DNA of 64,000 nt from Piscinibacter sp. HJYY11. GTDB lineage: Bacteria; Pseudomonadota; Gammaproteobacteria; Burkholderiales; Burkholderiaceae_C. The position numbers were made by a program, and so were the translations under genes. The stretch is from contig NZ_JAERQZ010000001.1 of NCBI RefSeq assembly GCF_016735515.1, positions 1,488,001 through 1,552,000 of the forward strand, written 5' to 3'. Shown piece by piece: positions 1 through 7,529 of this stretch (position 1 is its first letter; each line of letters starts with the position of its first letter). The notes beneath the pieces are model-generated. The model did no database searches and had not been told where the DNA came from. It saw only the letters and a program-made list of their open reading frames with translations.

Positions 1-42
1 GGTCGTCATGCGCCAGGAACCGCGGTGGCAGGCCCAGGTCGC

Positions 43-54
43 ATGTGTTCATTG
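43..54 (+). promoter_or_regulatory. Half-copy of the liv-operon operator motif
   Basis: The 12-mer ATGTGTTCATTG here is identical to the sequence read on the minus strand at 6196-6207 in the liv promoter, where it forms half of a perfect palindrome. Here the second arm is not preserved (GGGTGAC follows). It lies just left of the aldehyde dehydrogenase stop codon, so it could belong to the promoter of a gene beyond the left edge. Function is inferred only from the repeat. Confidence 0.35.
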
Positions 55-89
55 GGTGACGTGACAGGCCGGCGGCCTGCCTGGTAGCG

Positions 90-1565
90 TCAGAGTTGAA
101 TGCAGACGGACTTCGACTCGGTGTACATCTCGTACGCAGCAGCCCCCATCTCGCGCCCCCAACCCGATTGCTTGTAGCCGCCGAAAGGCATTGCAGGGTC
201 CATCACATGGTGGCAGTTGACCCACACCGTGCCGGCGTGCAACGCACGCGCGACGGCATGAGCCTTCGACACGTCGCGTGTCCAGACGCTTGCGGCCAGG
301 CCATAGACGCTGTCGTTGGCCATGGCAACCACTTCGTCGATCTCCTTGAAGCGCGTGGCGACCAGCACCGGCCCGAAGATCTCCTCCTGGACCACTCGCA
401 TCTTCTGGTTCACATGAGTCAGGATGGTCGGGCGGTAGAAGTAGCCCGGTCCACCCACCGCGTCGCCACCGACCGCCACACCGGCGCCTTCCTTCTTGCC
501 AATCTCGACGTAGCCAGCAACGCGCCGCAACTGCTCTTCCGACACCAGCGGGCCGATCTGCGTTGTGGGGTCCAGACCCGGACCGGTCTTGAGAGCCGCA
601 GCCACCGTCGCCAGTCGATCGATGAACTTGTCGTAGATCGACTCGTGCACGTACAGCCGGGAGCCCGCCGTGCAGATCTGGCCCTGGTTGAAAAAGATCG
701 CGTGCGCCGCCCCGGCGACGGCCGCGTCGATGTCCGCATCGGCCAGCACGATGGTCGGCGATTTGCCGCCAAGTTCGAGCGAGATGCGCTTCAGCGTGTC
801 GGCGCCCGAGCGCACGATGGTCTTGCCGACCTCCGTCGACCCGGTAAACGCGATCTTGTTGACCTCGTTGTGGCCCACAAGGGCGGCGCCGACCACGTGG
901 CCCAGCCCCTGGATCAGGTTGAGCTGGCCGGCGGGCACGCCCGCTTCCTGCGCGATCTGCACCAGTGCGGCGGCCGTCAGAGGCGTCTGTTCGGCCGGCT
1001 TCAGGATCGATGCGCAACCGAACGCCAATGCCGGAGCCACCTTCCAGGCTGCCATCAGGAGCGGAAAGTTCCACGGCACGATCTGCCCGACCACGCCGAT
1101 GGGTGCACGCTGGGTGTAGGCCAGAAACTGCCCCTGGGGGCGGTTTGCCAGCGGGATCTGTTCGCCTTCCATGCGCATGGCCCAGCCGGCCATGTAGCGG
1201 AACACGCCTGCCGAGGACGGGATGTCGGCCATGCGGGCAGCCGTCACCGGCTTGCCGTTGTCGACCGATTCGAGGGTCGCCAGCTCTTCGCCGCGGGCCT
1301 CGATCAAGTCAGCGATGCGGTTCAGGACGCGCGAGCGCGCCGCTGGCGGTACCTTGGTCCATGGCCCGTGCTCGACGGCCAAGCGGGCGCTCTTGACTGC
1401 ACGGTCCACGTCTTCCGCGTCGCCGGCGGAGACCTGGGCGAAGGCCTTGCCCGTGGCCGGGTCGATCGTCTCCATCGTTCTTTCGGACGCGGAGTCCACC
1501 CATTCGCCGTCGATGAACTGCTTGAGCGGAGGAAGTTTGAGGTTCGGATGAGACATGGCGGTCAT
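90..1565 (-). CDS. NAD(P)-dependent aldehyde dehydrogenase, liv-operon linked
   Basis: This 491-residue protein has the usual length of the aldehyde dehydrogenase superfamily, which oxidises aldehydes to carboxylic acids in the cytoplasm. Visible motifs are VPWNFP near residue 163, the LELGGKSP block with the general-base Glu264, and FNQGQIC with the catalytic Cys298. The C-terminal block around FGGYKQSGWGRE is also typical. An ATG nine bases further in (1556) is an equally possible start. It lies 27 bases after the binding-protein gene, so it is probably the last gene of the liv operon. That suggests the imported substrate is catabolised through an aldehyde. The sequence has the flavour of phenylacetaldehyde or similar aromatic/aliphatic dehydrogenases, but the substrate cannot be told from sequence. 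Confidence 0.93.
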   Translation of the reverse strand: MTAMSHPNLKLPPLKQFIDGEWVDSASERTMETIDPATGKAFAQVSAGDAEDVDRAVKSARLAVEHGPWTKVPPAARSRVLNRIADLIEARGEELATLESVDNGKPVTAARMADIPSSAGVFRYMAGWAMRMEGEQIPLANRPQGQFLAYTQRAPIGVVGQIVPWNFPLLMAAWKVAPALAFGCASILKPAEQTPLTAAALVQIAQEAGVPAGQLNLIQGLGHVVGAALVGHNEVNKIAFTGSTEVGKTIVRSGADTLKRISLELGGKSPTIVLADADIDAAVAGAAHAIFFNQGQICTAGSRLYVHESIYDKFIDRLATVAAALKTGPGLDPTTQIGPLVSEEQLRRVAGYVEIGKKEGAGVAVGGDAVGGPGYFYRPTILTHVNQKMRVVQEEIFGPVLVATRFKEIDEVVAMANDSVYGLAASVWTRDVSKAHAVARALHAGTVWVNCHHVMDPAMPFGGYKQSGWGREMGAAAYEMYTESKSVCIQL

Positions 1566-1592
1566 CTGCAGGTTGAGAACCGGGACGGAGGC

Positions 1593-2801
1593 TCACACGG
1601 GCTGCGGGTTGCCGAAGGGAACCCAGCTCTCGCCGTTGAAGCGCTGCAACCACAGCTTGTCGTACAGCTCGTGGTTGGTCGGCGTGGTGTTCAGCGCGAT
1701 ACCGGGCAACATCGTGGTGGTCCGGAAGCCCTTGAGATCACGCGCGTTCTTCATGATGTTCTCGCGCGTGAGGTCGTCGCCGCAGCGGCGCAGGATCTCC
1801 GTCAGGATCTGCGAACTCGAATGCCCGGATGCGATCAGCTGGTCGTTGGGGTCGTGGCTGGGCAACCTGCGCTTCACGAAGTCGCGCAGTTCCACGATGG
1901 ACGAGTCGGTGTTCCAGCGTGGGTCGGACGGCGACTTCGCCACGCCGATCGAGATCGCACCGATCACCTTGTCGGCGCCGGCCGGTCGCAGGATCGCCTG
2001 GATCGAGGAGCTGCCAAGCGGCAGGAAGACCTGCGGCTTCCAGCCGATGTCGTGCGCCTTGCGCAGGGCCTGCACCGCAAACTTGCCATTGCAAAGCACG
2101 AAGAACACGTCGGCACCGCTGGCCTTCAGGCTCACGACTTGCGAATCGACCGTCGGGTCGGTGACCTCGTAGGTGCTTTGGGCAACGATCATGTCCTTCG
2201 CACGAGCCCCCAGCGCGTTCTTGATCGCGTCGAGGTAGTCCTTGCCGAAGTCGTCGTTCTGCATGAGCACGGCCACGCGTGCCTTGGGCTGGTTCTCGAG
2301 CAGCCAGCGGGCGTAGACGCGGCCTTCAGCGGCATACGAGGGGCTCGCGGGCACAACGTAGGGCGCGGCGCTCACGTCCACCCACTTGTTGGCGCCGCTG
2401 AAAATCAGGAGTTGGGGGATGCGCTGCTGGTTGAGATAGCGATGGATCGCGTTGTTGCTCGGCGTGCCGAGGGTCTGGTAGATCAACGCGACCTTGTCCT
2501 GCTCGACCAGGCGACGCGTGAGCTCCAACGCCTTGCCGGGGTTGTAGCCGTCGTCGTACTGGATGAGCTTCACCTTGCGGCCGTTGATGCCGCCCTTGTC
2601 GTTGAGCTCCTCGAAGTAGGCCTGCGCGGCCTTGCCGAGGATGCCGAGCCCGGACACCGGGCCGCTGAACGGCATGGTGGAGCCCACACGGATCTCGGTA
2701 TCGCTCACACCTGGCCCATATTGCCGCTGGGCGAAGGCAAGCCTCGAGACGCCCAGGGATGCCAGCGAGGCAAGAACTGCAGTTCGGCGATTGAATGACA
2801 T
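1593..2801 (-). CDS. ABC transporter substrate-binding protein, Leu/Ile/Val type
   Basis: This periplasmic type-1 binding protein (Peripla_BP_6 fold, about 402 residues) delivers a small organic ligand to the Liv-type permease encoded upstream. The N-terminus, SFNRRTAVLASLASLGVSRLAFA, is a signal peptide with an AFA-type cleavage site. The mature protein starts with the family pattern DTEIRVGSTMPFSGP and continues with NDKGGINGRKVKL. I chose the ATG at 2801 because AGAGGA sits about seven bases upstream; the ATG at 2807 would be too close to it. This class binds amino acids, amides, urea or aromatic acids, so the ligand is open. Confidence 0.92.
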   Translation of the reverse strand: MSFNRRTAVLASLASLGVSRLAFAQRQYGPGVSDTEIRVGSTMPFSGPVSGLGILGKAAQAYFEELNDKGGINGRKVKLIQYDDGYNPGKALELTRRLVEQDKVALIYQTLGTPSNNAIHRYLNQQRIPQLLIFSGANKWVDVSAAPYVVPASPSYAAEGRVYARWLLENQPKARVAVLMQNDDFGKDYLDAIKNALGARAKDMIVAQSTYEVTDPTVDSQVVSLKASGADVFFVLCNGKFAVQALRKAHDIGWKPQVFLPLGSSSIQAILRPAGADKVIGAISIGVAKSPSDPRWNTDSSIVELRDFVKRRLPSHDPNDQLIASGHSSSQILTEILRRCGDDLTRENIMKNARDLKGFRTTTMLPGIALNTTPTNHELYDKLWLQRFNGESWVPFGNPQPV

Positions 2802-2838
2802 GATCATTTCCTCTTGTGAATGCTGAAGCGGCGTCGCG

Positions 2839-3822
2839 CTAGCGCGTGGCTTTGAGGACCGCGACACCACGGGTCCGGAGGTGCGACAGGCGTGCCTGGA
2901 GTGGCCGCCAACTGCCGGCGATGCCCTTCGGGGCAACGAAGACGACGAGGAGCACCGAGAACCCAAAGATGGCCCACGGCGCCGAGGTCGAGATCGCCTC
3001 TGCCCAGGAAGGCACGAACTGGAGGAGTGCCGCGCCGACCCAAGGACCTGCCGCTGAGCCCGGACCGCCCACCACGAGAGCCGCCAGCATCGTGAGCGAG
3101 AGGAACACCTGAAAGCTCTCCGGGCCGATGTATTGGACGTTCAGCGCATAGAGTCCGCCGCCAAGGGCGGCCAGCGTGCCACTCGCGCAGAAAGCGAGGT
3201 TCTTCACCTGGCTCACGTGAATGCCCTGGGCTCCGGCGGCAAAGACGTTGTCACGCACGGCACGCAGTGCGAGGCCACTGCGGCCCGCCAGCACACGCGC
3301 TACCAGCACGCTGACTGCGACGGCAACGGCAAGTGCGACCCAGTACATCCAGGCATCTGCGCTCACATCGAGCTGCAACCAGGCAGGTGCGTGCGGACGA
3401 TCGAGCTCCAACCCTCGAGCGCCTCCGGTCCAGCCCGCCAGCGCTGGGTGTTTCAAGACCTGAGGCACTGCAAGAGCCAGCGCAAAGGTCGCAAGGGCAA
3501 GGTAGGTGTGCCTCAGGCGAAGAATCGGAAGGGCGAGCAGCATCGCGAACGCGCCGACCGCAAGACCGGCCAGCGGCAATGCCAGCCACCAGGTCACACC
3601 TGCCTTGCAGAGAATGGCGGTCGCATAGGCGCCGAGGGCGAACATCGCACCTTGGGCCAGGGTCGGCTGCCCCGCCCATCCGACGAAGATGTTCAGCCCC
3701 GTGAGTGCGATGGCCAGACCCACCATCTGGCTCAGCTGAAACGTCAACGCACTGGGCACGAAGAACGGGACCACCGCCAAGGCGATCGCCGCCGCGAAAA
3801 CCGCTGCTGCTCGTGTGTTCAT
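2839..3822 (-). CDS. livM: Branched-chain amino acid-type ABC permease LivM
   Basis: This 327-residue inner-membrane permease forms the channel together with LivH. It is a run of hydrophobic segments from the N-terminus (FAAAIALAVVPFFVPSAL) onward and carries the family pattern GLNIFVGWAGQPTLAQGAMFALGAY near residue 45. The loop GGPGSAAGPWVGAALL near residue 275 matches the ABC-ATPase coupling region of this family. The start at 3822 lies one base after the livH stop, which supports translational coupling. An upstream in-frame ATG would overlap livH and has no ribosome site. Confidence 0.93.
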   Translation of the reverse strand: MNTRAAAVFAAAIALAVVPFFVPSALTFQLSQMVGLAIALTGLNIFVGWAGQPTLAQGAMFALGAYATAILCKAGVTWWLALPLAGLAVGAFAMLLALPILRLRHTYLALATFALALAVPQVLKHPALAGWTGGARGLELDRPHAPAWLQLDVSADAWMYWVALAVAVAVSVLVARVLAGRSGLALRAVRDNVFAAGAQGIHVSQVKNLAFCASGTLAALGGGLYALNVQYIGPESFQVFLSLTMLAALVVGGPGSAAGPWVGAALLQFVPSWAEAISTSAPWAIFGFSVLLVVFVAPKGIAGSWRPLQARLSHLRTRGVAVLKATR

Positions 3823-3823
3823 T

Positions 3824-4693
3824 TCAGACTCTCTCGGCGCTGGCCGTTCCAAACAAGCCATGCGGGCGCCACAGCAGGACTGACACGAGGACAACGAAGG
3901 CGACCGTCAGCTTGAGCTGTGTCCCCACGACATAGGTGCCGAGCAAGTTCTCGATCACCCCGAGCAAGAGCCCCCCCATCACCGCGCCAGGCACGCTGTT
4001 GAGGCCTCCCAGCACTGCGGCGGCGAAGCCATAGATGAGCACGCCGCCCATCATGCTGGGGTCCAGGTAGAGCACTGGTGCGAGGAACATTGCCGCCACA
4101 GCGCCCAGCACCGCGGAGATGCCCCAGCCGAACGAAAACATCAGGCGCGTCGAGATGCCACTGGACGCGGCTGAACCGGGGTTCATGGCAGCGGCCCGCA
4201 CCGCCAAGCCGATCCGCGTGAATCGGAAGAAGCTCCACAGGATCAGCAGCAACACTGCCGTCGCAGACATCACGCCCATCTGCTGGCTGGAGAGCAGGCC
4301 GCCGAAGTAGGAGGCGTCCGGAAACGGGCTGGGAAAGTCGCGCACATCGTGGCCCCAGAAGTGCCCCGTGATGCTGTGAATCGCCATGAAGAGGCCGATG
4401 AAGGCCGCGACGGTGGCCAGCGGCGACGCCGTCTTGAGCCTGTCAATGACAAAGCGCTCGAGTGCAGCGCCCGCGGCGAAGGACAGAACGAGCGTCGCGA
4501 GAAACGCCAGCCAGTACGGCGCACCGAGTTGCAGGAAGGTCAGCGCGATGTAGGCTGACAGGGTCGCCATTTCGCCCTGGGCGAAGTTCACGTGCCGGCT
4601 GCAACGGAAGACCACGACCAAGGCCAGCGCGAGCAGCGCATAGGCACAGCCGGTGGCCACGCCGGCAATGATCTGGTGTGCAAGTTGCTCCAT
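3824..4693 (-). CDS. livH: Branched-chain amino acid-type ABC permease LivH
   Basis: This 289-residue integral membrane permease is the partner of LivM. It has about eight hydrophobic segments and the LivH signature near the N-terminus (GCAYALLALALVVVFRCSRHVNFAQGEM). The loop GGLNSVPGAVMGGLLLGVIENL near residue 230 is the conserved ATPase-contact motif. The ATG at 4693 overlaps the livF stop in a TGATG arrangement; a GTG one codon upstream is also possible. The tight coupling on both sides makes this part of one transcript with livG, livF and livM. Confidence 0.93.
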   Translation of the reverse strand: MEQLAHQIIAGVATGCAYALLALALVVVFRCSRHVNFAQGEMATLSAYIALTFLQLGAPYWLAFLATLVLSFAAGAALERFVIDRLKTASPLATVAAFIGLFMAIHSITGHFWGHDVRDFPSPFPDASYFGGLLSSQQMGVMSATAVLLLILWSFFRFTRIGLAVRAAAMNPGSAASSGISTRLMFSFGWGISAVLGAVAAMFLAPVLYLDPSMMGGVLIYGFAAAVLGGLNSVPGAVMGGLLLGVIENLLGTYVVGTQLKLTVAFVVLVSVLLWRPHGLFGTASAERV

Positions 4694-5427
4694 CACACGC
4701 TCCCCAGGTAGGCTTCGCGCACGGTGGCGCTTTCCTTGAGTTCGCTCGCATGACCTGAAGCCAGGACCTTGCCGTTGCCCAGCACGTAGCCGTCGTCGGC
4801 CACCTTCAATGCCAACGCCATGTTCTGTTCTGCCAGAAGAATCGCCATCGGCGTTTCGGCCTGGAGCCGGCGCAGGATGTTGATCACCTCCATGGCGATG
4901 CGCGGCGCGAGGCCGAATGTCGGTTCGTCCAGCAGCAGCACAGTGGGCTGCGCGATCAATGCCCGGCCGATGGCCACCATCTGCTGTTCACCGCCTGACA
5001 AACTTCCAGCCGCTTGCTTGCGCCGTTCGGCCAACCGCGGCAGCCACGCGTAGACACGCTCCAGCGCGCCTTCCAGACCGGAGCGGTCCTTGCGCGCAAA
5101 GCCGCCCACGCGCAGGTTCTCCTCGACCGTGAGGTCTGCGAAGGTGCCGCGTCCCTCGGGAACATGGCCGACGCCCAGGCGAGCGATCTGTTCGGGGCGC
5201 AGTCCGCGGACACCCTGCCCCGCAACGCGAATGTCGCCCTCCCACCGGATCGCACCGCACAGCGCGCGAAAAAGCGTCGTCTTGCCGGCGCCGTTGGCTC
5301 CCAGCAATGCGGTGATGCGCCCGGCATGAACCTCGATCGAGACGTTGCTCAGCACCGGTACCGGCCCATAGCCTGCGCGAAGGCCCGTGGTCTTCAGCAG
5401 CACATGGCCGTGCTCAGGCGTCCTCAT
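4693..5427 (-). CDS. livF: Branched-chain amino acid-type ABC ATPase LivF
   Basis: This 244-residue cytoplasmic ATPase of the importer shows Walker A GANGAGKT (residues 43-50), the Q-loop region, the ABC signature LSGGEQQMVAIGRAL and Walker B VLLLDEP followed by TFGLAP, which is typical of LivF. The start at 5427 lies 14 bases inside the end of livG, so translation is probably coupled. LivF pairs with LivG to power the LivH-LivM channel. Confidence 0.94.
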   Translation of the reverse strand: MRTPEHGHVLLKTTGLRAGYGPVPVLSNVSIEVHAGRITALLGANGAGKTTLFRALCGAIRWEGDIRVAGQGVRGLRPEQIARLGVGHVPEGRGTFADLTVEENLRVGGFARKDRSGLEGALERVYAWLPRLAERRKQAAGSLSGGEQQMVAIGRALIAQPTVLLLDEPTFGLAPRIAMEVINILRRLQAETPMAILLAEQNMALALKVADDGYVLGNGKVLASGHASELKESATVREAYLGSV

Positions 5428-6139
5428 CGTCGCCCCCGAAATACGCAGCCTGCACCCGCGGGTCTTCCATCACGTCGAACGGCTTCCCCGACGCGATCAG
5501 ATTGCCGAACTCGAGCACGTACAAGTACTCGCACAACGACAGCACGAGGTTCATGTTGTGCTCCACGATCAGCACGATCCCGCCGGCGTCGCGGACGAGG
5601 CGCACACGCCGCTTCAGGTCGTCCATGTCCTCGAGGGTCAGACCTGCGGCCGGCTCGTCGAGCAGCAGCACCGAAGGTGCAGAGACCAGGGAACGTGCGA
5701 GTTCGACGCGCTTGCGAAGGCCTAGGGGAAGTGCCTGCGTGTGGCTGTGCTGCACGGCGCGCAGACCGAATTCATCGAGTAGCCGGTCGACGGCGGAACT
5801 CGGGCCATCGCCTTCCTGCCGCGAAATCGTGTGCAACGCCCCGCACTCGACGTTCTCCCGCACCGTCATGCTCTGGAAGAGCGCCAGGTTCTGGAACGTG
5901 CGGCGAACACCCGCACGCGCCCGCTGGTGAACCGAATGCTGGGTGACGTCTTTGCCGTTGAGACTCACCTTGCCTGAGGTCGGGGCGATCACACCCGAAA
6001 TCGCGTTGATCGCGGTCGACTTGCCGGCCCCGTTGGGACCGATGAGCCCGTAGATCTTCGCCGGCTCCAGCGTCATGGACAGCTCATTGAGCGCCTTGAC
6101 ACCGCCGTAAGAAATGCTGAGTCGCTCTACCGTCAACAT
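5414..6139 (-). CDS. livG: Branched-chain amino acid-type ABC ATPase LivG
   Basis: This is the second ATPase of the importer and the first gene of the operon (241 residues). Walker A is GPNGAGKS at residues 34-41 and Walker B is VLLLDEPAAGL. The ABC signature is unusual: LPLGLRKRVELARSL replaces the usual LPYGQQRRLEIARAL-like form of LivG, so the canonical Gln residues are missing. I chose ATG 6139 (MLTVERLSISYGG) because this is where LivG homology normally begins; the upstream in-frame extension reads through the promoter region. Confidence 0.92.
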   Translation of the reverse strand: MLTVERLSISYGGVKALNELSMTLEPAKIYGLIGPNGAGKSTAINAISGVIAPTSGKVSLNGKDVTQHSVHQRARAGVRRTFQNLALFQSMTVRENVECGALHTISRQEGDGPSSAVDRLLDEFGLRAVQHSHTQALPLGLRKRVELARSLVSAPSVLLLDEPAAGLTLEDMDDLKRRVRLVRDAGGIVLIVEHNMNLVLSLCEYLYVLEFGNLIASGKPFDVMEDPRVQAAYFGGDDEDA

Positions 6140-6185
6140 GGATGGTCCAGCCCCGCTTTTCGCGCCTTCATGAATCGGCCCCAAC

Positions 6186-6214
6186 CCAATATGTTCAATG
6201 AACACATTTGACAA
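6186..6214 (-). promoter_or_regulatory. Candidate promoter of the liv/aldehyde dehydrogenase operon
   Basis: Read on the minus strand, TTGTCA (6209-6214) and TATTGG (6186-6191) are separated by exactly 17 bases, a reasonable sigma-70 layout 47 bases upstream of livG. The spacer is filled by a perfect palindrome (6192-6204), so a bound regulator would block RNA polymerase directly. The -10 element is weak. This is inference from sequence spacing. Confidence 0.5.
6192..6204. promoter_or_regulatory. Palindromic operator candidate TGTTCA-A-TGAACA
   Basis: This is a perfect 13-base palindrome with 6-base arms inside the spacer of the predicted liv promoter. A 12-base stretch that overlaps it is repeated at 43-54, and the nine bases TGAACACAT recur at 6256-6264. 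The size and symmetry fit a dimeric repressor of TetR, GntR or IclR type, but no regulator gene is in view. Confidence 0.5.
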
Positions 6215-6255
6215 CAAGGCCGCACGCAACACCCTTGTGTTTTCCATGTAGCCAG

Positions 6256-6281
6256 TGAACACATGATGTGCTATGAGCACA
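6256..6281. promoter_or_regulatory. Second upstream operator-like cluster
   Basis: TGAACACAT (6256-6264) repeats nine bases of the promoter operator, and it is directly followed by a second palindrome, TGTGCT-ATG-AGCACA (6267-6281), with 6-base arms. The cluster lies about 60 bases upstream of the first palindrome. It could be an auxiliary operator, or the operator of a divergent transcript, although no gene is visible to its right before the tRNAs. Confidence 0.4.
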
Positions 6282-6451
6282 AATGGCCGCGTCAACGTAT
6301 CGAACGCCCTGTCATCAGGCGGCGCGGCGCGGCGCGCAGGTGGGAGATCCCGGATCCCCTGCACCCTCTCAACAAGCCCATGGTTCCCGGTTCGAGGCAA
6401 CCGGACGGAAAACTGCCTGCGGCAGCAGCGCTGACAGCGGCTCCAGAAAGC
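6282..6451. other. Non-coding stretch between liv promoter and tRNA terminator
   Basis: I see no convincing gene here. Short open frames exist, but they lack a ribosome site and protein-like composition. The segment begins after the operator cluster and ends at the hairpin that terminates the tRNA transcript. Confidence 0.6.
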
Positions 6452-6487
6452 AAAAAGCACTTAGCCGCTGGTGCGCGCTAAGTGCTT
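6452..6487 (-). terminator. Intrinsic terminator of the tcdA/tRNA-Lys transcript
   Basis: On the minus strand AAGCACTTAGC and GCTAAGTGCTT form a perfect 11-base-pair stem with an 11-base loop, followed directly by TTTTTG. It lies 19 bases past the 3' end of the second tRNA-Lys gene. This is a textbook rho-independent terminator. Confidence 0.88.
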
Positions 6488-6506
6488 GACCCCGCATGGG
6501 GAATTT

Positions 6507-6582
6507 TGGTGGGCCCTGTAGGATTCGAACCTACGACCAACGGATTAAGAGTCCGCTGCTCTACCAACTGAGCTAAGAGCCC
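6507..6582 (-). tRNA. tRNA-Lys (anticodon CUU)
   Basis: The 76-base gene, with CCA encoded at its 3' end, folds as a cloverleaf. The acceptor stem pairs GGGCTCT with AGGGCCC, with one G-U pair, and the D arm contains AGCTCAGTTGGTAGAGC. The anticodon loop is CTCTTAA and the T arm is GTAGGTTCGAATCCTAC. It is 25 bases downstream of the tRNA-Lys(UUU) gene and surely shares its transcript. Confidence 0.97.
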
Positions 6583-6607
6583 GCTCGTTCTGTGTTCCCG
6601 GGGGAAC

Positions 6608-6683
6608 TGGTGGGTTGTGCAGGACTTGAACCTGCGACCAACGGATTAAAAGTCCGCTGCTCTACCGACTGAGCTAACAACCC
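6608..6683 (-). tRNA. tRNA-Lys (anticodon UUU)
   Basis: The 76-base gene encodes its own CCA and has acceptor stem GGGTTGT/ACAACCC, D arm AGCTCAGTCGGTAGAGC, anticodon loop CTTTTAA and T arm GCAGGTTCAAGTCCTGC. It begins 38 bases after the stop codon of tcdA on the same strand, so it may be co-transcribed with a tRNA-modification gene that acts on it. Confidence 0.97.
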
Positions 6684-6721
6684 GGAAAGCCCATGAGTAT
6701 AACGGGCTTCGCGGACTTGCT

Positions 6722-7510
6722 TCAAGCCAACCGGCGAAGCACGCATTGTAGCGCTTCTGAAGCCGCTACCAAACCGAACGTTGCGGTGACGACAACACTC
6801 GACCCGTAACCGTGGCAGTTGAGGGTGCCATCGACGCTGCTCTCCCCGGTGCCGCATGCGGCATCGACAGGAGCACGCACCGCTTCGCGAGAGAACACGC
6901 AGCGCACGCCCATCGCACGGTCACGCGGCGCGCCGTGCTGCTTGCGTAGCCGCTGGCGCATGGAAGCAAGCAACGGGTCGTGCGTCGCACGCGAGATGTC
7001 GTCGACCTCCACAAGTTGCGGCTTCTGCTTGCCGCCAGCCGCGCCGACGCACACGAAGTCATGCCGGCCTTCGCGCGCCCACACCGCCATCGCCATCTTG
7101 GCCTGCACCTGGTCGCAGGCGTCGATGAGCACGTCGATCTCACGCGGCAACAGCGCAGGCCAGTTGTCGGCCGTGACGAAATCGTCGACGACCTGAACAT
7201 CGCAGCCCGGGTGGATGTCGGCAATGCGCACACGCAGCGCTTCGCCCTTGTGTTGCCCGAGCGTGTGGCCGAGCGCCTGGACCTGGCGGTTAACGTTGGA
7301 CTCGGCCACGTGGTCCATGTCGAAGAGCGTGAGCTGCGCCACACCACTGCGCGCGAGCGCCTCGACCGCCCAGGAGCCCACGCCACCCAGGCCGACGACG
7401 CCGACGCGCGCCTGGCGCATCACGCGGTAGCCCGCATCGCCATGCAGGCGCCGGAGCCCTCCGAAGCGACGCTCCAGGTCAGGCGCCAGCCAATCCAGCG
7501 GTGCGTTCAA
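6722..7510 (-). CDS. tcdA: tRNA threonylcarbamoyladenosine dehydratase TcdA
   Basis: This 262-residue E1/ThiF-like enzyme uses ATP to dehydrate t6A at position 37 of ANN-decoding tRNAs to the cyclic form ct6A. The N-terminal RRFGGLRRLHG and the nucleotide-binding GVVGLGGVGSWAVEALARSG (about residues 37-56) are diagnostic. The later ADNWPALLP and DACDQVQAK stretches follow the E1-like core. The start is a TTG at 7510, chosen because family homology begins immediately after it. The gene is 19 bases after cpoB and directly upstream of two tRNA-Lys genes, whose t6A37 is a natural substrate. Confidence 0.93.
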   Translation of the reverse strand: MNAPLDWLAPDLERRFGGLRRLHGDAGYRVMRQARVGVVGLGGVGSWAVEALARSGVAQLTLFDMDHVAESNVNRQVQALGHTLGQHKGEALRVRIADIHPGCDVQVVDDFVTADNWPALLPREIDVLIDACDQVQAKMAMAVWAREGRHDFVCVGAAGGKQKPQLVEVDDISRATHDPLLASMRQRLRKQHGAPRDRAMGVRCVFSREAVRAPVDAACGTGESSVDGTLNCHGYGSSVVVTATFGLVAASEALQCVLRRLA

Positions 7511-7529
7511 GGGAAATACACGAGAAGCC

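Noticed and set aside
96..2798. A 900-codon open frame on the plus strand opposite the aldehyde dehydrogenase and binding protein genes
   Set aside because: It is an antisense shadow of GC-rich coding sequence. Its translation is Arg/His/Ala/Gly-rich without domains, and the minus-strand genes have clear motifs.
1..6506. Possible genomic island inserted at the tRNA-Lys 3' end
   Set aside because: I found no direct repeat of the tRNA 3' end to the left, no integrase and no mobile gene. The liv block looks like an ordinary catabolic operon.
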